DNA of 64,000 nucleotides from assembly GCA_028864975.1 (NCBI GenBank), contig JAGWLG010000008.1, positions 55,884 to 119,883 on the forward strand, given 5' to 3'. Below the pieces are notes generated by a model. The model had not been told where the DNA came from. It was given only the letters and a program-made list of their open reading frames with translations, and made no database searches. A program made the position numbers and the translations under genes. Shown in pieces: positions 1 to 6,969 of the stretch (position 1 is its first letter; every line of letters begins with the position of its first letter). The DNA is from Thermoplasmata archaeon (GTDB lineage Archaea; Thermoplasmatota; Thermoplasmata; Lutacidiplasmatales; UBA184).

Positions 1-153
1 TCCTGGCGGCTGAAGGTCGGCGAGTACCGGGCCATCTACTACCTGCTCCCAGGCCTCGTCGTGGACTTCTACTGCTTCGGAGAAAGGAACGCACTCTACT
101 CCCGCTTCAAGCTCATGTTCGACCTCGGGTTCCTCCCCGAGAAGCCGGACTAG
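1..153 (+). CDS. RelE/ParE-like toxin, C-terminal fragment
   Basis: The left edge cuts this gene, leaving 50 codons in frame 1 that end with TAG. The visible part runs from WRLKVGEYRAIYYL through VVDFYCFGERNALY. This matches the last two beta-strands of RelE/ParE-family mRNA interferases or gyrase toxins, where a basic R-x-x-V/Y-R-x-x-Y strand precedes a hydrophobic strand and a final [H/E]R..Y. No antitoxin gene is visible, since it would lie to the left. The gene converges on the HAD gene with one base between the stops. Family assignment rests on a short fragment. Confidence 0.5.
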   Translation, partial: SWRLKVGEYRAIYYLLPGLVVDFYCFGERNALYSRFKLMFDLGFLPEKPD

Positions 154-154
154 C

Positions 155-526
155 TCAGTACGGTCTCAGGAGCTTCGCTGAAGGGTCCCTCCGGTGAAGG
201 ATTCGCGCACGGTCATCGAAGTGCGTCAGGTCCCGGTCCCGGATTTCGCGGAGCTTGAAGTCGTAGAGTGCCTCGTCGCGCGTGGCCGGTCTCAGCGACC
301 GGTCGAACTCGTCCTCGTTCATCTGGGAGGCATCGAGCCAAAAGTCCGGCTCCGGGCAACCGAGCGAGCGCACCTCTGCCTCCTCGATTCTCCGGCCGAC
401 GTCCGGTCTCGCGGTCAGAATCCCCACCTGGTGGCCGGCACTCTTGAGCGCCGCCATGATGACGCAGAGGTCCCGCCCGTGGGGACCGAACAGCGTATCG
501 TCCAGGTCGAAGGAGAAGCCGCTCAC
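155..526 (-). CDS. Small HAD-superfamily phosphatase
   Basis: This is a 123-aa protein with the HAD motif I FDLDDTLF at residues 6-13, where the first Asp is the usual nucleophile. Motif II is the Thr of GILTARP (about residues 35-41), and a late acidic HFDDRARIL resembles motif IV. The length suits a minimal, capless HAD such as a polynucleotide-kinase-type 3'-phosphatase or a NagD/5'-nucleotidase-like enzyme. The substrate cannot be told. It sits between the RelE-like gene and a small membrane protein. Confidence 0.7.
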   Translation of the reverse strand: MSGFSFDLDDTLFGPHGRDLCVIMAALKSAGHQVGILTARPDVGRRIEEAEVRSLGCPEPDFWLDASQMNEDEFDRSLRPATRDEALYDFKLREIRDRDLTHFDDRARILHRRDPSAKLLRPY

Positions 527-550
527 GAACTAGGCCACGGGTGCCGCGCC

Positions 551-775
551 TTATTGAGCCTTCTCTGTACCCTCAATCTTCCAGTTCTTCGAGACGACCC
601 CAGTTATTCGGAGCCACCCTATGGTACACGCCAAGCTCACTAACTCCTGGACCCATAGGAACGCCGCCAGGAATCTCAGGGTCAGGTTGAGGGTCACCAT
701 CACGAGCATCGTGAACCCGATGGTGTAGACGATGACCTCCATCACCACCTGGCGCTTGCCTAGCGAGAGCGCCAT
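551..775 (-). CDS. Small membrane protein
   Basis: This 74-aa protein has two hydrophobic stretches, roughly residues 11-33 (VVMEVIVYTIGFTMLVMVT) and 36-56, then a polar tail. It lies 3 nt downstream of the flavoprotein gene on the same strand, so the two probably share a transcript. No family was recognised. Confidence 0.55.
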   Translation of the reverse strand: MALSLGKRQVVMEVIVYTIGFTMLVMVTLNLTLRFLAAFLWVQELVSLACTIGWLRITGVVSKNWKIEGTEKAQ

Positions 776-778
776 TGG

Positions 779-2044
779 TCAACCCGCGAGCGCCTTCCAC
801 AGCCGCCCGGCCTTCCACAGCGTCTTGATGGGACGGAACCCTTTCTTCCTCACGAATCGGAGCAGGTCCCGCCGCACCGTGTAAGGGTTGAAGTCACCCT
901 CCGGCATCGGGAACTCGCAGAACCAGGTGAAGAACTGGCGGAGGTCAGCGTCACTCATGGAGAGGATGGTCTGTTTCATCGCCCACCGTGCGCGCATCTC
1001 CTTCGTGTACGGACGCACCAACGGCTCGTAGTGGTCCGGCTGACCCTCGGCGACGGTCCTCGCGGCCATGACCCCCGATGCGAGGGCCTGGTGGATGCCG
1101 CCCCCAGTCACGGGGTCGCATAGCCTGGCCGAGTCACCGATGGAGAGGACCCGACCGGCGTGCAGCGTCCTCGGTGGCCTGTAGGTCGGGATGATTCCGC
1201 CCTCGCGCTGCAAGGGCTTCGTGTCGTAGCGCGGGTTCTGCTTCAGCCACCGGTTGAAGAACGTCTTCGTGGCAATGGTTCTACCCGCCTCGTCCTTCAC
1301 ACTGATGGGGGTACCGATTCCGACACGCCTTGCGGGTCTACCCTTGAACGAGCACGGGAAGTCCCAGATGTATCCGGCCGGAGAAGTAGACCCAATCCAC
1401 ATCCCGACCTGGTCCTTGGGTAGCACCGCATTCTCCTCGATGGTCTGCTCGAAACCCATATGGAAACTCTCGGGTTCCAGTTCCCTCACGATGCCGAACT
1501 TGCGGGAGACCCGTGCGTCGTAGCCACCGGCGTCGAGCACCCAGCGTGTCGTCACCAATCGTACAGTCTTCCCGTCCCTCACCGCGACGTGGTATCCTCC
1601 GTCCGACCTCACGACGTCCTCGACTGCGCACGAATGCCACGCCGTCAACCCCTTTGACAGCGAGAACCGTTCGAGCCTCCCCAGGAAGTCGTCCTCGTTC
1701 AGGACGAAGCCAAGGTCCCCGGCCAACAGGTTCGTGTTGTTGAGGATACGCTTCTTCTCCGGTGCGTCTCCCGGGATGAAGATGCGGAAGGAGTTGATGG
1801 GACTGGAGACGGAAGATTCGACTGGCGGGAAGCCGAGCTTCTTCAACCAGAAGGAGGCGATGCCCGAGGTCGAGGCCGCGGGATAACCAGCGCGACCCCG
1901 GCGGTCCACCAGGAGTGCCTTGTGCGCGAGCCCGAGCTTCGCTAGTTCGTGCGCCGCCGCCTGCCCGCCGTAACCCCCGCCGACGATGACCACCTGATAC
2001 GCCGTTTCCCTCCCCGGTACCATTGACGCTTCCCCGCTGGCCAC
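779..2044 (-). CDS. Geranylgeranyl-reductase-like FAD oxidoreductase
   Basis: This 421-aa flavoprotein has an N-terminal Rossmann motif VVIVGGGYGGQAAAHELA (about residues 18-35). A second FAD-binding signature, IGDSARLCDPVTGGGIHQAL, lies near residue 305. The latter is the GD-x(5)-P-x-TG-x-GI block of the geranylgeranyl reductase/PHBH family, which in archaea saturates isoprenoid chains of membrane lipids. Cargo of this type is unusual on a virus-like element, and the reaction here is inferred. The start is GTG at 2044; an internal ATG at 2023 is an alternative. It diverges from the gene at 2091 across a short promoter region. Confidence 0.75.
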   Translation of the reverse strand: MASGEASMVPGRETAYQVVIVGGGYGGQAAAHELAKLGLAHKALLVDRRGRAGYPAASTSGIASFWLKKLGFPPVESSVSSPINSFRIFIPGDAPEKKRILNNTNLLAGDLGFVLNEDDFLGRLERFSLSKGLTAWHSCAVEDVVRSDGGYHVAVRDGKTVRLVTTRWVLDAGGYDARVSRKFGIVRELEPESFHMGFEQTIEENAVLPKDQVGMWIGSTSPAGYIWDFPCSFKGRPARRVGIGTPISVKDEAGRTIATKTFFNRWLKQNPRYDTKPLQREGGIIPTYRPPRTLHAGRVLSIGDSARLCDPVTGGGIHQALASGVMAARTVAEGQPDHYEPLVRPYTKEMRARWAMKQTILSMSDADLRQFFTWFCEFPMPEGDFNPYTVRRDLLRFVRKKGFRPIKTLWKAGRLWKALAG

Positions 2045-2057
2045 CTCATAGCGAATG

Positions 2058-2068
2058 GGGTATAAGCA
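2058..2068 (+). promoter_or_regulatory. TATA-box promoter for the 2091 gene
   Basis: GGGTATAAGC is centred near 2064, 27 bp before ATG 2091. This is the spacing expected for an archaeal TATA box driving a leaderless transcript that begins at the start codon. It is the reason for choosing 2091 over an in-frame ATG at 2055, which overlaps the TATA element. Confidence 0.6.
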
Positions 2069-2072
2069 CTTG

Positions 2073-2084
2073 TTCTACTACCCC
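2073..2084 (+). promoter_or_regulatory. TTCTAYTACCCC element, copy 1
   Basis: TTCTACTACCCC lies between the TATA box and ATG 2091. The same 12-mer, allowing one C/T difference, recurs at 34750, 38270 and, on the other strand, 61790. Together with GGGGTA at 2057-2062 it forms a GGGGTA...TACCCC inverted repeat. The position between TATA and start suggests an operator. Confidence 0.5.
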
Positions 2085-2090
2085 TCGCCG

Positions 2091-2549
2091 ATGCCCGAGG
2101 CCGAGGTCATCGACGTCCGCGCTCCCCCTGCCCCTGAGACCAAGAAGTCCGGCGGAGGTGCCGGTGGCAAGCGCAAGTACGAGAAGGGGCAACCGGCCAA
2201 CGAGCACCCGAACTGGAACATCCAGGCCCGCGCGATTGCGCGCACCGACTTCGACCTCGTCAAGGCCGCGGCGGAACAGCGCGGCATCGGCCAAGCGCAA
2301 CTCATCGCTGAGGTGATGCACCTGTGGTGCTCCGACCCGAATCTCCTCGTCTACAACGCTCTCTACGCAGAGTGGGAGCGGAACTACCAGGGGAACTACT
2401 CGTTCCCGTGCCGGTCGTGCAAGAACTCCTTGAATCTCACCCCGAAGTTCTGGAAGGAATACGTCTGGCCACGCATCGCCCGGCTCACGGACCAGCGGCT
2501 CTTTCCGCGGTTCCGGTGCCGGAACTGCGCCTCGCGGACCAAAAAGTAG
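2091..2549 (+). CDS. Zinc-ribbon protein
   Basis: This 152-aa protein has a low-complexity Pro/Gly/Lys N-terminus, then a central helical domain (about residues 45-95). A C-terminal zinc ribbon is made of two knuckles, CRSC near residue 115 and CRNC near residue 144. Such proteins often bind nucleic acid, but no family was recognised. ATG 2091 is chosen because a TATA box sits 27 bp upstream. It opens the long plus-strand module. Confidence 0.65.
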   Translation: MPEAEVIDVRAPPAPETKKSGGGAGGKRKYEKGQPANEHPNWNIQARAIARTDFDLVKAAAEQRGIGQAQLIAEVMHLWCSDPNLLVYNALYAEWERNYQGNYSFPCRSCKNSLNLTPKFWKEYVWPRIARLTDQRLFPRFRCRNCASRTKK

Positions 2550-2560
2550 GTCTTAAAAAG
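2550..2560 (+). promoter_or_regulatory. Probable TATA promoter
   Basis: The A/T-rich TCTTAAAAAGG follows the stop of the zinc-ribbon gene. Its centre (about 2555) is 26 bp before TTG 2580, so a leaderless or near-leaderless transcript is predicted for the next gene. Confidence 0.45.
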
Positions 2561-2579
2561 GTGTCTGAGCTTCCCTGGG

Positions 2580-3707
2580 TTGGGGAAGAAGGTGGCCGGT
2601 GCAAGTGCCTACGCTTCCGGGGTCGCATCTGTGACCGGCGAAGGGGACAAGGACCCGGTTGCCGAAGAGCAGCGGGCATCAGGCCCCCTGACCGAGGACC
2701 CCGAAATCTTCGCCCGACGTATCGACCTCCGCAGCAAAATCACCGGCATCCTGCTGCGCGTCAAGCGCCTCTCTAAGGTCTACGACGAGAAGACCGAACT
2801 CCTCCAGAAGCTCAACGACTACAAGAACCGGCTCTCGACCGGGCGCAACGTCGGCCCGGAAATCCTCGACCTCATCGTGAGCGAACTCAACGGCGAAGTG
2901 ACGCCGGAACTCCTTGCTCTCGAAGCCGACATGGAGTTGCACGGGTACCCACCTGACCTCCCCGCCGGTGTCCAGGGGAACAACGGTCACGCCCTCGCCA
3001 AGAAGGACGAGGTAGCGATTCCGCGCATCATCGGCTCGACCAACTTCGGGAAGATGACGGACCGGGAGTGGAAGGAGTTCATCCAGAGCACTCCTGCCGA
3101 AACCATCCGCGCCGCCGCCTCCGGGTCGAAGGGCTCCGACGGGGAGAACGGTAACTCCAAGCTGTTGGAACGCCTCATGGACACCCAGCAGAAGTTCTTT
3201 GAGGAGCGGTTCGCGCAGCTTCGCTCTCAAGCGAACTGGAACCCGTTCGAGATGTTCGACACGCTCCGCCAGCACAACATCCCCGTCGTGATTGGAGGAG
3301 TTGGGGCTGGTGCGACGGACCCGGCCACGGCCAAGGTACAGGGCACCCACGAACTCGTGAAGACCGTCGTCCAGGGGCACAACCAGACCAAGAACCAACT
3401 CCTCACCATCCTCGGCCCGTTGGCCCGGGACGAAATCAAGCAGCGCCGACGACAGCACTACGGCTCCGCTCCGGTCGTGCACCAGTACTCCGCTGACGAA
3501 GCGGCCTCGCTCGCCGAGGAGCAATCCACGGCCGACGCCCGGGAGCGCGAGGAAGAGGAGAACGAGGAGCACGACGAACAGGTGACCTTCCATGGTCACA
3601 ATGGTCACGACGGCGACGGCGGGCCGGACACCGGGCCCGACAACGGCTCCGACCGCTCTCAGCCTCGCAACGGGAACGGCAATGGAGGTGCGCGCCGTGG
3701 CCGGTGA
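2580..3707 (+). CDS. Helical/coiled-coil protein, unknown function
   Basis: This protein of up to 375 aa has heptad-like segments (residues 40-85) rich in Leu, Lys and Glu. A helical centre follows, and the tail is long, acidic and Gly/Asn-rich (from about residue 320). The start is uncertain: TTG 2580 fits the TATA spacing, and in-frame GTG 2592 is an alternative. No family was recognised. Its place at the head of the structural module suggests an assembly, scaffold or internal virion protein, but this is inference. Confidence 0.65.
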   Translation: MGKKVAGASAYASGVASVTGEGDKDPVAEEQRASGPLTEDPEIFARRIDLRSKITGILLRVKRLSKVYDEKTELLQKLNDYKNRLSTGRNVGPEILDLIVSELNGEVTPELLALEADMELHGYPPDLPAGVQGNNGHALAKKDEVAIPRIIGSTNFGKMTDREWKEFIQSTPAETIRAAASGSKGSDGENGNSKLLERLMDTQQKFFEERFAQLRSQANWNPFEMFDTLRQHNIPVVIGGVGAGATDPATAKVQGTHELVKTVVQGHNQTKNQLLTILGPLARDEIKQRRRQHYGSAPVVHQYSADEAASLAEEQSTADAREREEEENEEHDEQVTFHGHNGHDGDGGPDTGPDNGSDRSQPRNGNGNGGARRGR

Positions 3708-4530
3708 ACCCTCCAGCATCCCCTCCGACGCCCAGGTCCTCGTCAAGGAGAAGGACGGTGTCGAGGACAAGACCTACGTGTACGACGACGGGAAGAACAT
3801 CGTCGTGGAACGCAACCTGGACTTCGAGCCCGGGTCCGAACCTGCTCCCCTCGGGAAGAGGGAGGGCGTGACACTTCAGGCCGGGCGCCGGAACATCAAG
3901 GGGCACGACTACCACACCGTGCGCAAGGTGTTCTACGAGAAGGCGAAGGGGTTCGACGTGGCCAAGGTGATGGCGGAACTGCCGAAGCTCCTGGAGTACG
4001 AGGGGAAGTGCCCCCACTGCTCGAAGGCCGCGGAGGCGGCGAAGCCGCTGCGGGTTCCCGGAAGTGCGCAGCCCGCGAAAACTGGAGGCTCCTCCAGAAC
4101 GCCGCGCCAGCCGAAGGTCCCCAAGCCCGCGGACTGGTCGAAGCTCCCTGCCCCCGCGTTCAAGCCGCGCCCGCCGCCGCGACCGAAGTCCGCTCCTCCT
4201 GCGCCGGGCTCATCCCGGGCCCCCGCTCCATCCGGTCCCACTGCTCCCCCGGAGACCGGGGCTCCCGGCACCGGCCCGTTCCACATCGCAGAGGAAGGGG
4301 CGACCGTTCCCCGCTCCGGCTTCCTCGGGTTCGGTGTCGTGGGCTCGCTCGGAGTCCTACCGTCGTCCGGCCCGCGGTCCGGCCGCGTCGCCGAGCCCGG
4401 CCGCATGCGCTCCAGCATCCCCCACGTCCCCCGCCCCGGACTCCTCAAGGACATCGGCGGCGACGCGCGGGAGGCCATCGACAAGCTCAAGCAGAACAGA
4501 CCGCGCCTCTCTGAGGTGTTCAGCTTCTGA
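3697..4530 (+). CDS. Proline-rich protein with CxxC knuckle
   Basis: This 277-aa protein has a globular N-terminal ~110 residues with one CPHC pair, then a long Pro/Ala/Ser-rich region. A short helical C-terminus ends in RPRLSEVFSF. GTG 3697 is chosen because GGAGGTG lies 6 nt upstream and the gene overlaps the previous stop. The frame is also open upstream to ATG 3592. No family was recognised. Confidence 0.65.
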   Translation: MAGEPSSIPSDAQVLVKEKDGVEDKTYVYDDGKNIVVERNLDFEPGSEPAPLGKREGVTLQAGRRNIKGHDYHTVRKVFYEKAKGFDVAKVMAELPKLLEYEGKCPHCSKAAEAAKPLRVPGSAQPAKTGGSSRTPRQPKVPKPADWSKLPAPAFKPRPPPRPKSAPPAPGSSRAPAPSGPTAPPETGAPGTGPFHIAEEGATVPRSGFLGFGVVGSLGVLPSSGPRSGRVAEPGRMRSSIPHVPRPGLLKDIGGDAREAIDKLKQNRPRLSEVFSF

Positions 4531-4874
4531 TGCCGAAGAAGGCCCCTCCCTCCAAGGGCCGCTCTTCTTCCAAGGGCGCGCCGGTGCCTCGTGTTAGTCC
4601 TGCCGCGTCTTTGCCGACTGCGCTCCCTCCCCCCCAGCCCGAACTTGCTGTCCTCCCGCAGGCCTCTCATATCCCTCTCCAGGGTCCCGCCAACGGCGAG
4701 ACCGAGTACAAGATGATGGGGAGGTACCGCGTGCGCCGTGAGACGTGGAACCTGTTCCACCAGGCGATGTCCCGGCGCTTCGGCTCACCTCATGGTCACA
4801 CGAACGACTGCCTCGACATGGCGCTCGAACAGTGGAGCCGTTCGATGCTCGCCGCCCAGAACGCCTGGCTCTGA
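4530..4874 (+). CDS. Small basic protein, unknown function
   Basis: This 114-aa protein overlaps the previous gene in a TGATG junction. The N-terminal 60 residues are Pro/Ser/Lys-rich and probably disordered. The C-terminal half (YRVRRETWNLFHQAMSRRFG) looks helical and could be a ribbon-helix-helix-like or packing domain. No family was recognised. Confidence 0.6.
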   Translation: MPKKAPPSKGRSSSKGAPVPRVSPAASLPTALPPPQPELAVLPQASHIPLQGPANGETEYKMMGRYRVRRETWNLFHQAMSRRFGSPHGHTNDCLDMALEQWSRSMLAAQNAWL

Positions 4875-4890
4875 AACAGGGGAAGAGAAG

Positions 4891-5178
4891 ATGTCCGCGA
4901 AGCCCACCAAGAACGACAAGGCCGAGTACCTCCGACGCATCACGAACACCGAGGTCCACTTCGAGAACCTCTCGAACGACGACATCGACCTGCTCTACGA
5001 ACTGTTCCTGGCCCGGCTGCCGGAACTCGCCGCCCACATCACCCAGTTCAAGGCGAAGGAGCGCGTCGATACTGTCTCCGCGCAAATCCTGGGACAGGTC
5101 GGGCAGAACTTCCCCCTGGTCAACGCCTTCCTCGACAAGGCCAAGACCGCCGCGTCGGGACACGGCGCTATCCTCTAG
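4891..5178 (+). CDS. Small helical protein, unknown function
   Basis: This 95-aa protein is predicted mostly helical, with Leu-rich helices such as DDIDLLYELFLARLPELAA. ATG 4891 follows a purine-rich GGGGAAGAGAAG ribosome site. The open frame extends upstream to 4738 but only overlapping the previous gene. No family was recognised. Confidence 0.65.
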   Translation: MSAKPTKNDKAEYLRRITNTEVHFENLSNDDIDLLYELFLARLPELAAHITQFKAKERVDTVSAQILGQVGQNFPLVNAFLDKAKTAASGHGAIL

Positions 5179-5199
5179 GTACAGGTAGGAGGGACGGGC

Positions 5200-5583
5200 G
5201 TGGCGCACCCCCATCGCACCAAGCAGCGCGCCGTCGAGCGCGAGGTCCGACGCGCCGGGCTCCCTCCCCCCGCGAGCAAGCTCGGCTGGCATGTCGCCTT
5301 CGTCCCGACTACCCCAGAGGTCCTCAAGTCCATGGGCGACCCGGACGCCGGTGTCCCCTACGCCTGCAAGAGTGTCCCCAACGGGGATGGTACGTACAGG
5401 GACGAGTTCTACCGGTTCGACCGGGTCGAGGACTTCCAGGCCGCGCTGATGCGTGACAGCAAGCTGCGGACCCTCGTTGAGCAGTGGCAAGCCAAAGGGT
5501 TCCGGGCCATGCCGGTCCCCGCGACTCCGAAGGACCGAATCGTGGGTGGCCTCGGGGAACGACGGGAGTTCCTCTCGTCCTGA
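5200..5583 (+). CDS. Unknown 127-aa protein
   Basis: GTG 5200 is preceded by GGAGGGA at 8-nt spacing. The protein is a basic, mixed alpha/beta chain containing GWHVAFVPTTPEVLKSMGDP and EFYRFDRVEDFQAALM. No family was recognised. It is the last gene before the promoter at 5589-5630. Confidence 0.6.
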   Translation: MAHPHRTKQRAVEREVRRAGLPPPASKLGWHVAFVPTTPEVLKSMGDPDAGVPYACKSVPNGDGTYRDEFYRFDRVEDFQAALMRDSKLRTLVEQWQAKGFRAMPVPATPKDRIVGGLGERREFLSS

Positions 5584-5588
5584 GAACT

Positions 5589-5630
5589 CTTTCGACACTT
5601 TCACTACTTTCGCGGCTTGCCCTTTATACC
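5589..5630 (+). promoter_or_regulatory. Promoter with CTTTCGACACTTT upstream element
   Basis: CTTTCGACACTTT at 5589-5601 lies 20 bp upstream of the TATA-like CTTTATACC (5622-5630). The TATA centre is about 38 bp before ATG 5663, so a short leader of about 12 nt containing GAGG is predicted. The same upstream element occurs at 39208-39220 and, inverted, at 40613-40626, each time beside a TATA box. It probably drives the highly expressed structural genes. Confidence 0.6.
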
Positions 5631-5662
5631 CCGCCCCACTCGCAGAGGGTTGAGGTCCCACA

Positions 5663-5869
5663 ATGGCCGTAAGCGACATCGGCAGCCGACTCGTCTACCG
5701 CGACCGAATGCAGAACATCCGGGACGCCGTGGAGACCTTCCGGGACAGGAGCGCAGACGAGGCCGTCATCGGCCTGGTCTCGGGCTTCGGTCACAACAAC
5801 CGGAAGCTCCTCCTCGGACGCACCCAGGCGAACGGAGCCAGCAAGTTCGCCCCCGAAGGAGGGTTCTGA
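5663..5869 (+). CDS. Small protein, unknown function
   Basis: This 68-aa protein is the first gene after a well-defined promoter, with GAGG 6 nt before the ATG. It is charged with a Gly-rich C-terminal half (GFGHNNRKLLLG). No family was recognised. Its place immediately before the putative capsid gene suggests a minor virion or assembly protein. Confidence 0.6.
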   Translation: MAVSDIGSRLVYRDRMQNIRDAVETFRDRSADEAVIGLVSGFGHNNRKLLLGRTQANGASKFAPEGGF

Positions 5870-5917
5870 GCACCCCCCCGGGTGACTCAGCACTCTAGAA
5901 GGAGGTAGAAGAGCAAC

Positions 5918-6187
5918 ATGACGCTCGCTACCGCTCTCTCCGCCGCGCAGACCGCCCGGGCCTCGGCCCGCTCCGCGGCTGCCAGCGCCGTCACCGCGAC
6001 GCTCGCCTCGGTGAAGTCGGTCCGCGCCAGCGTGGCCGCCTTCGCTCCGTTCTCCGGGGCCGCGCTCTCCGCGCTGGTCTCGACCCCGCTCGTGTCCATC
6101 TCGGCGGCCCCCGCGCCCGCCGCCGCGCCCGCCCCCGCCACGGAGCTTGGCACTGGCCTCAACAACGGGAGCAACGCGCTCCTCTAG
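5918..6187 (+). CDS. Alanine-rich 89-aa protein
   Basis: The composition is extreme: nearly all Ala, Ser, Val, Pro and Thr, with a predicted amphipathic helix over residues 1-55 and a Pro/Ala hinge (PAPAAAPAPA) near residue 68. AGAAGGAGG precedes the start. It could be a small virion or membrane-interacting structural peptide made in quantity. No family was recognised. Confidence 0.6.
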   Translation: MTLATALSAAQTARASARSAAASAVTATLASVKSVRASVAAFAPFSGAALSALVSTPLVSISAAPAPAAAPAPATELGTGLNNGSNALL

Positions 6188-6221
6188 GTAGTCCAGGTCA
6201 AGTGAAAGGAGGAACAAGAAC

Positions 6222-6863
6222 ATGAGCAACAACAACTTGGGAGACATGGCCGAGGACTCCGTCCTCGCCTACGCCGGACTCAACCCGACCGCGAAGGCCT
6301 ACCAGTCCTACGTGGACATCTCCATCGCCGACGATGGGGTGTCCGTGCAGGACCAGCCGGAAGCCTCCGCTCCGGGCGGGTCCACCGGGTACGCCGTGGT
6401 GAACGCCGCCGACAACACCTCGGGCGCCGCACCCCCGAAGACCTACCACACGAACTTCGGGTGGATGACCCTGCGCTCGGGCGAGGTGGTCCGCGTCTTC
6501 TACGACTTCCAGATGAAGACCGTGGACGCGACGCTCCGGCTCACCCACGCCTCGGCGACCGCCACGCCCGGCGGAGCCGCGAACTTCAAGCAGGGGGACT
6601 CCGTCCTCGTGCAGAAGGGCAAGTGGGGAGGCGCCGCCTACAAGGCCGGCACCACCCCGACGGGAACCCTCAAGGCCCACCTGGGCGCCACCACGAGCGA
6701 GGGCGCGACCGGTGTCGTGCCCAAGCTGGACCAGGGGACCCCCGTCAACGTCGCGGCCGGCGAGGACATCGCTGTGGTCTTCGGGCTCGCCACCGCTCCC
6801 GCGCAGCACGCGGTGGGCGTCTACGGGCTCCACTACATCGGTCTCTCGACCGCGGTCGTCTGA
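6222..6863 (+). CDS. Candidate major capsid/virion protein
   Basis: This 213-aa protein is beta-rich with many Gly, Ala, Thr and Val, low Cys and no enzyme motif. The ribosome site is strong (AAAGGAGG, 11 nt before ATG) and a canonical hairpin-plus-T-run terminator follows directly at 6886. Strong expression signals and a place just before tail-fibre-like genes fit an abundant virion protein. The fold cannot be read from sequence alone, so the capsid role is inference. Confidence 0.5.
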   Translation: MSNNNLGDMAEDSVLAYAGLNPTAKAYQSYVDISIADDGVSVQDQPEASAPGGSTGYAVVNAADNTSGAAPPKTYHTNFGWMTLRSGEVVRVFYDFQMKTVDATLRLTHASATATPGGAANFKQGDSVLVQKGKWGGAAYKAGTTPTGTLKAHLGATTSEGATGVVPKLDQGTPVNVAAGEDIAVVFGLATAPAQHAVGVYGLHYIGLSTAVV

Positions 6864-6885
6864 GCCCACCCCGGGTGAACGCCCA

Positions 6886-6939
6886 AGCTGACCGGAGGGA
6901 GTAGCTTCCCTCTCCCTCCGGTCGGCTCAACCCTTTTTT
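6886..6939 (+). terminator. Strong intrinsic-type terminator
   Basis: A 16-bp stem (6886-6901 pairs with 6912-6927, with one G-U pair) closes a 10-nt loop and is followed after 6 nt by TTTTTT at 6934-6939. It lies 22 nt after the stop of the candidate capsid gene. It is the clearest terminator in the window. Confidence 0.85.
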
Positions 6940-6969
6940 CTCTCACCCGCGGGGAGCAACAGCACACCG

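Noticed and set aside
2055..2090. Upstream in-frame ATG for the zinc-ribbon gene
   Set aside because: It overlaps the TATA box, which sits 27 bp before ATG 2091, so transcription would start after it.
2679..3770. A 363-aa minus-strand open frame opposite the 2580 gene
   Set aside because: Its composition is a reflection of the plus-strand gene in GC-rich DNA, with no motif, no ribosome site and extensive overlap with better-supported genes.
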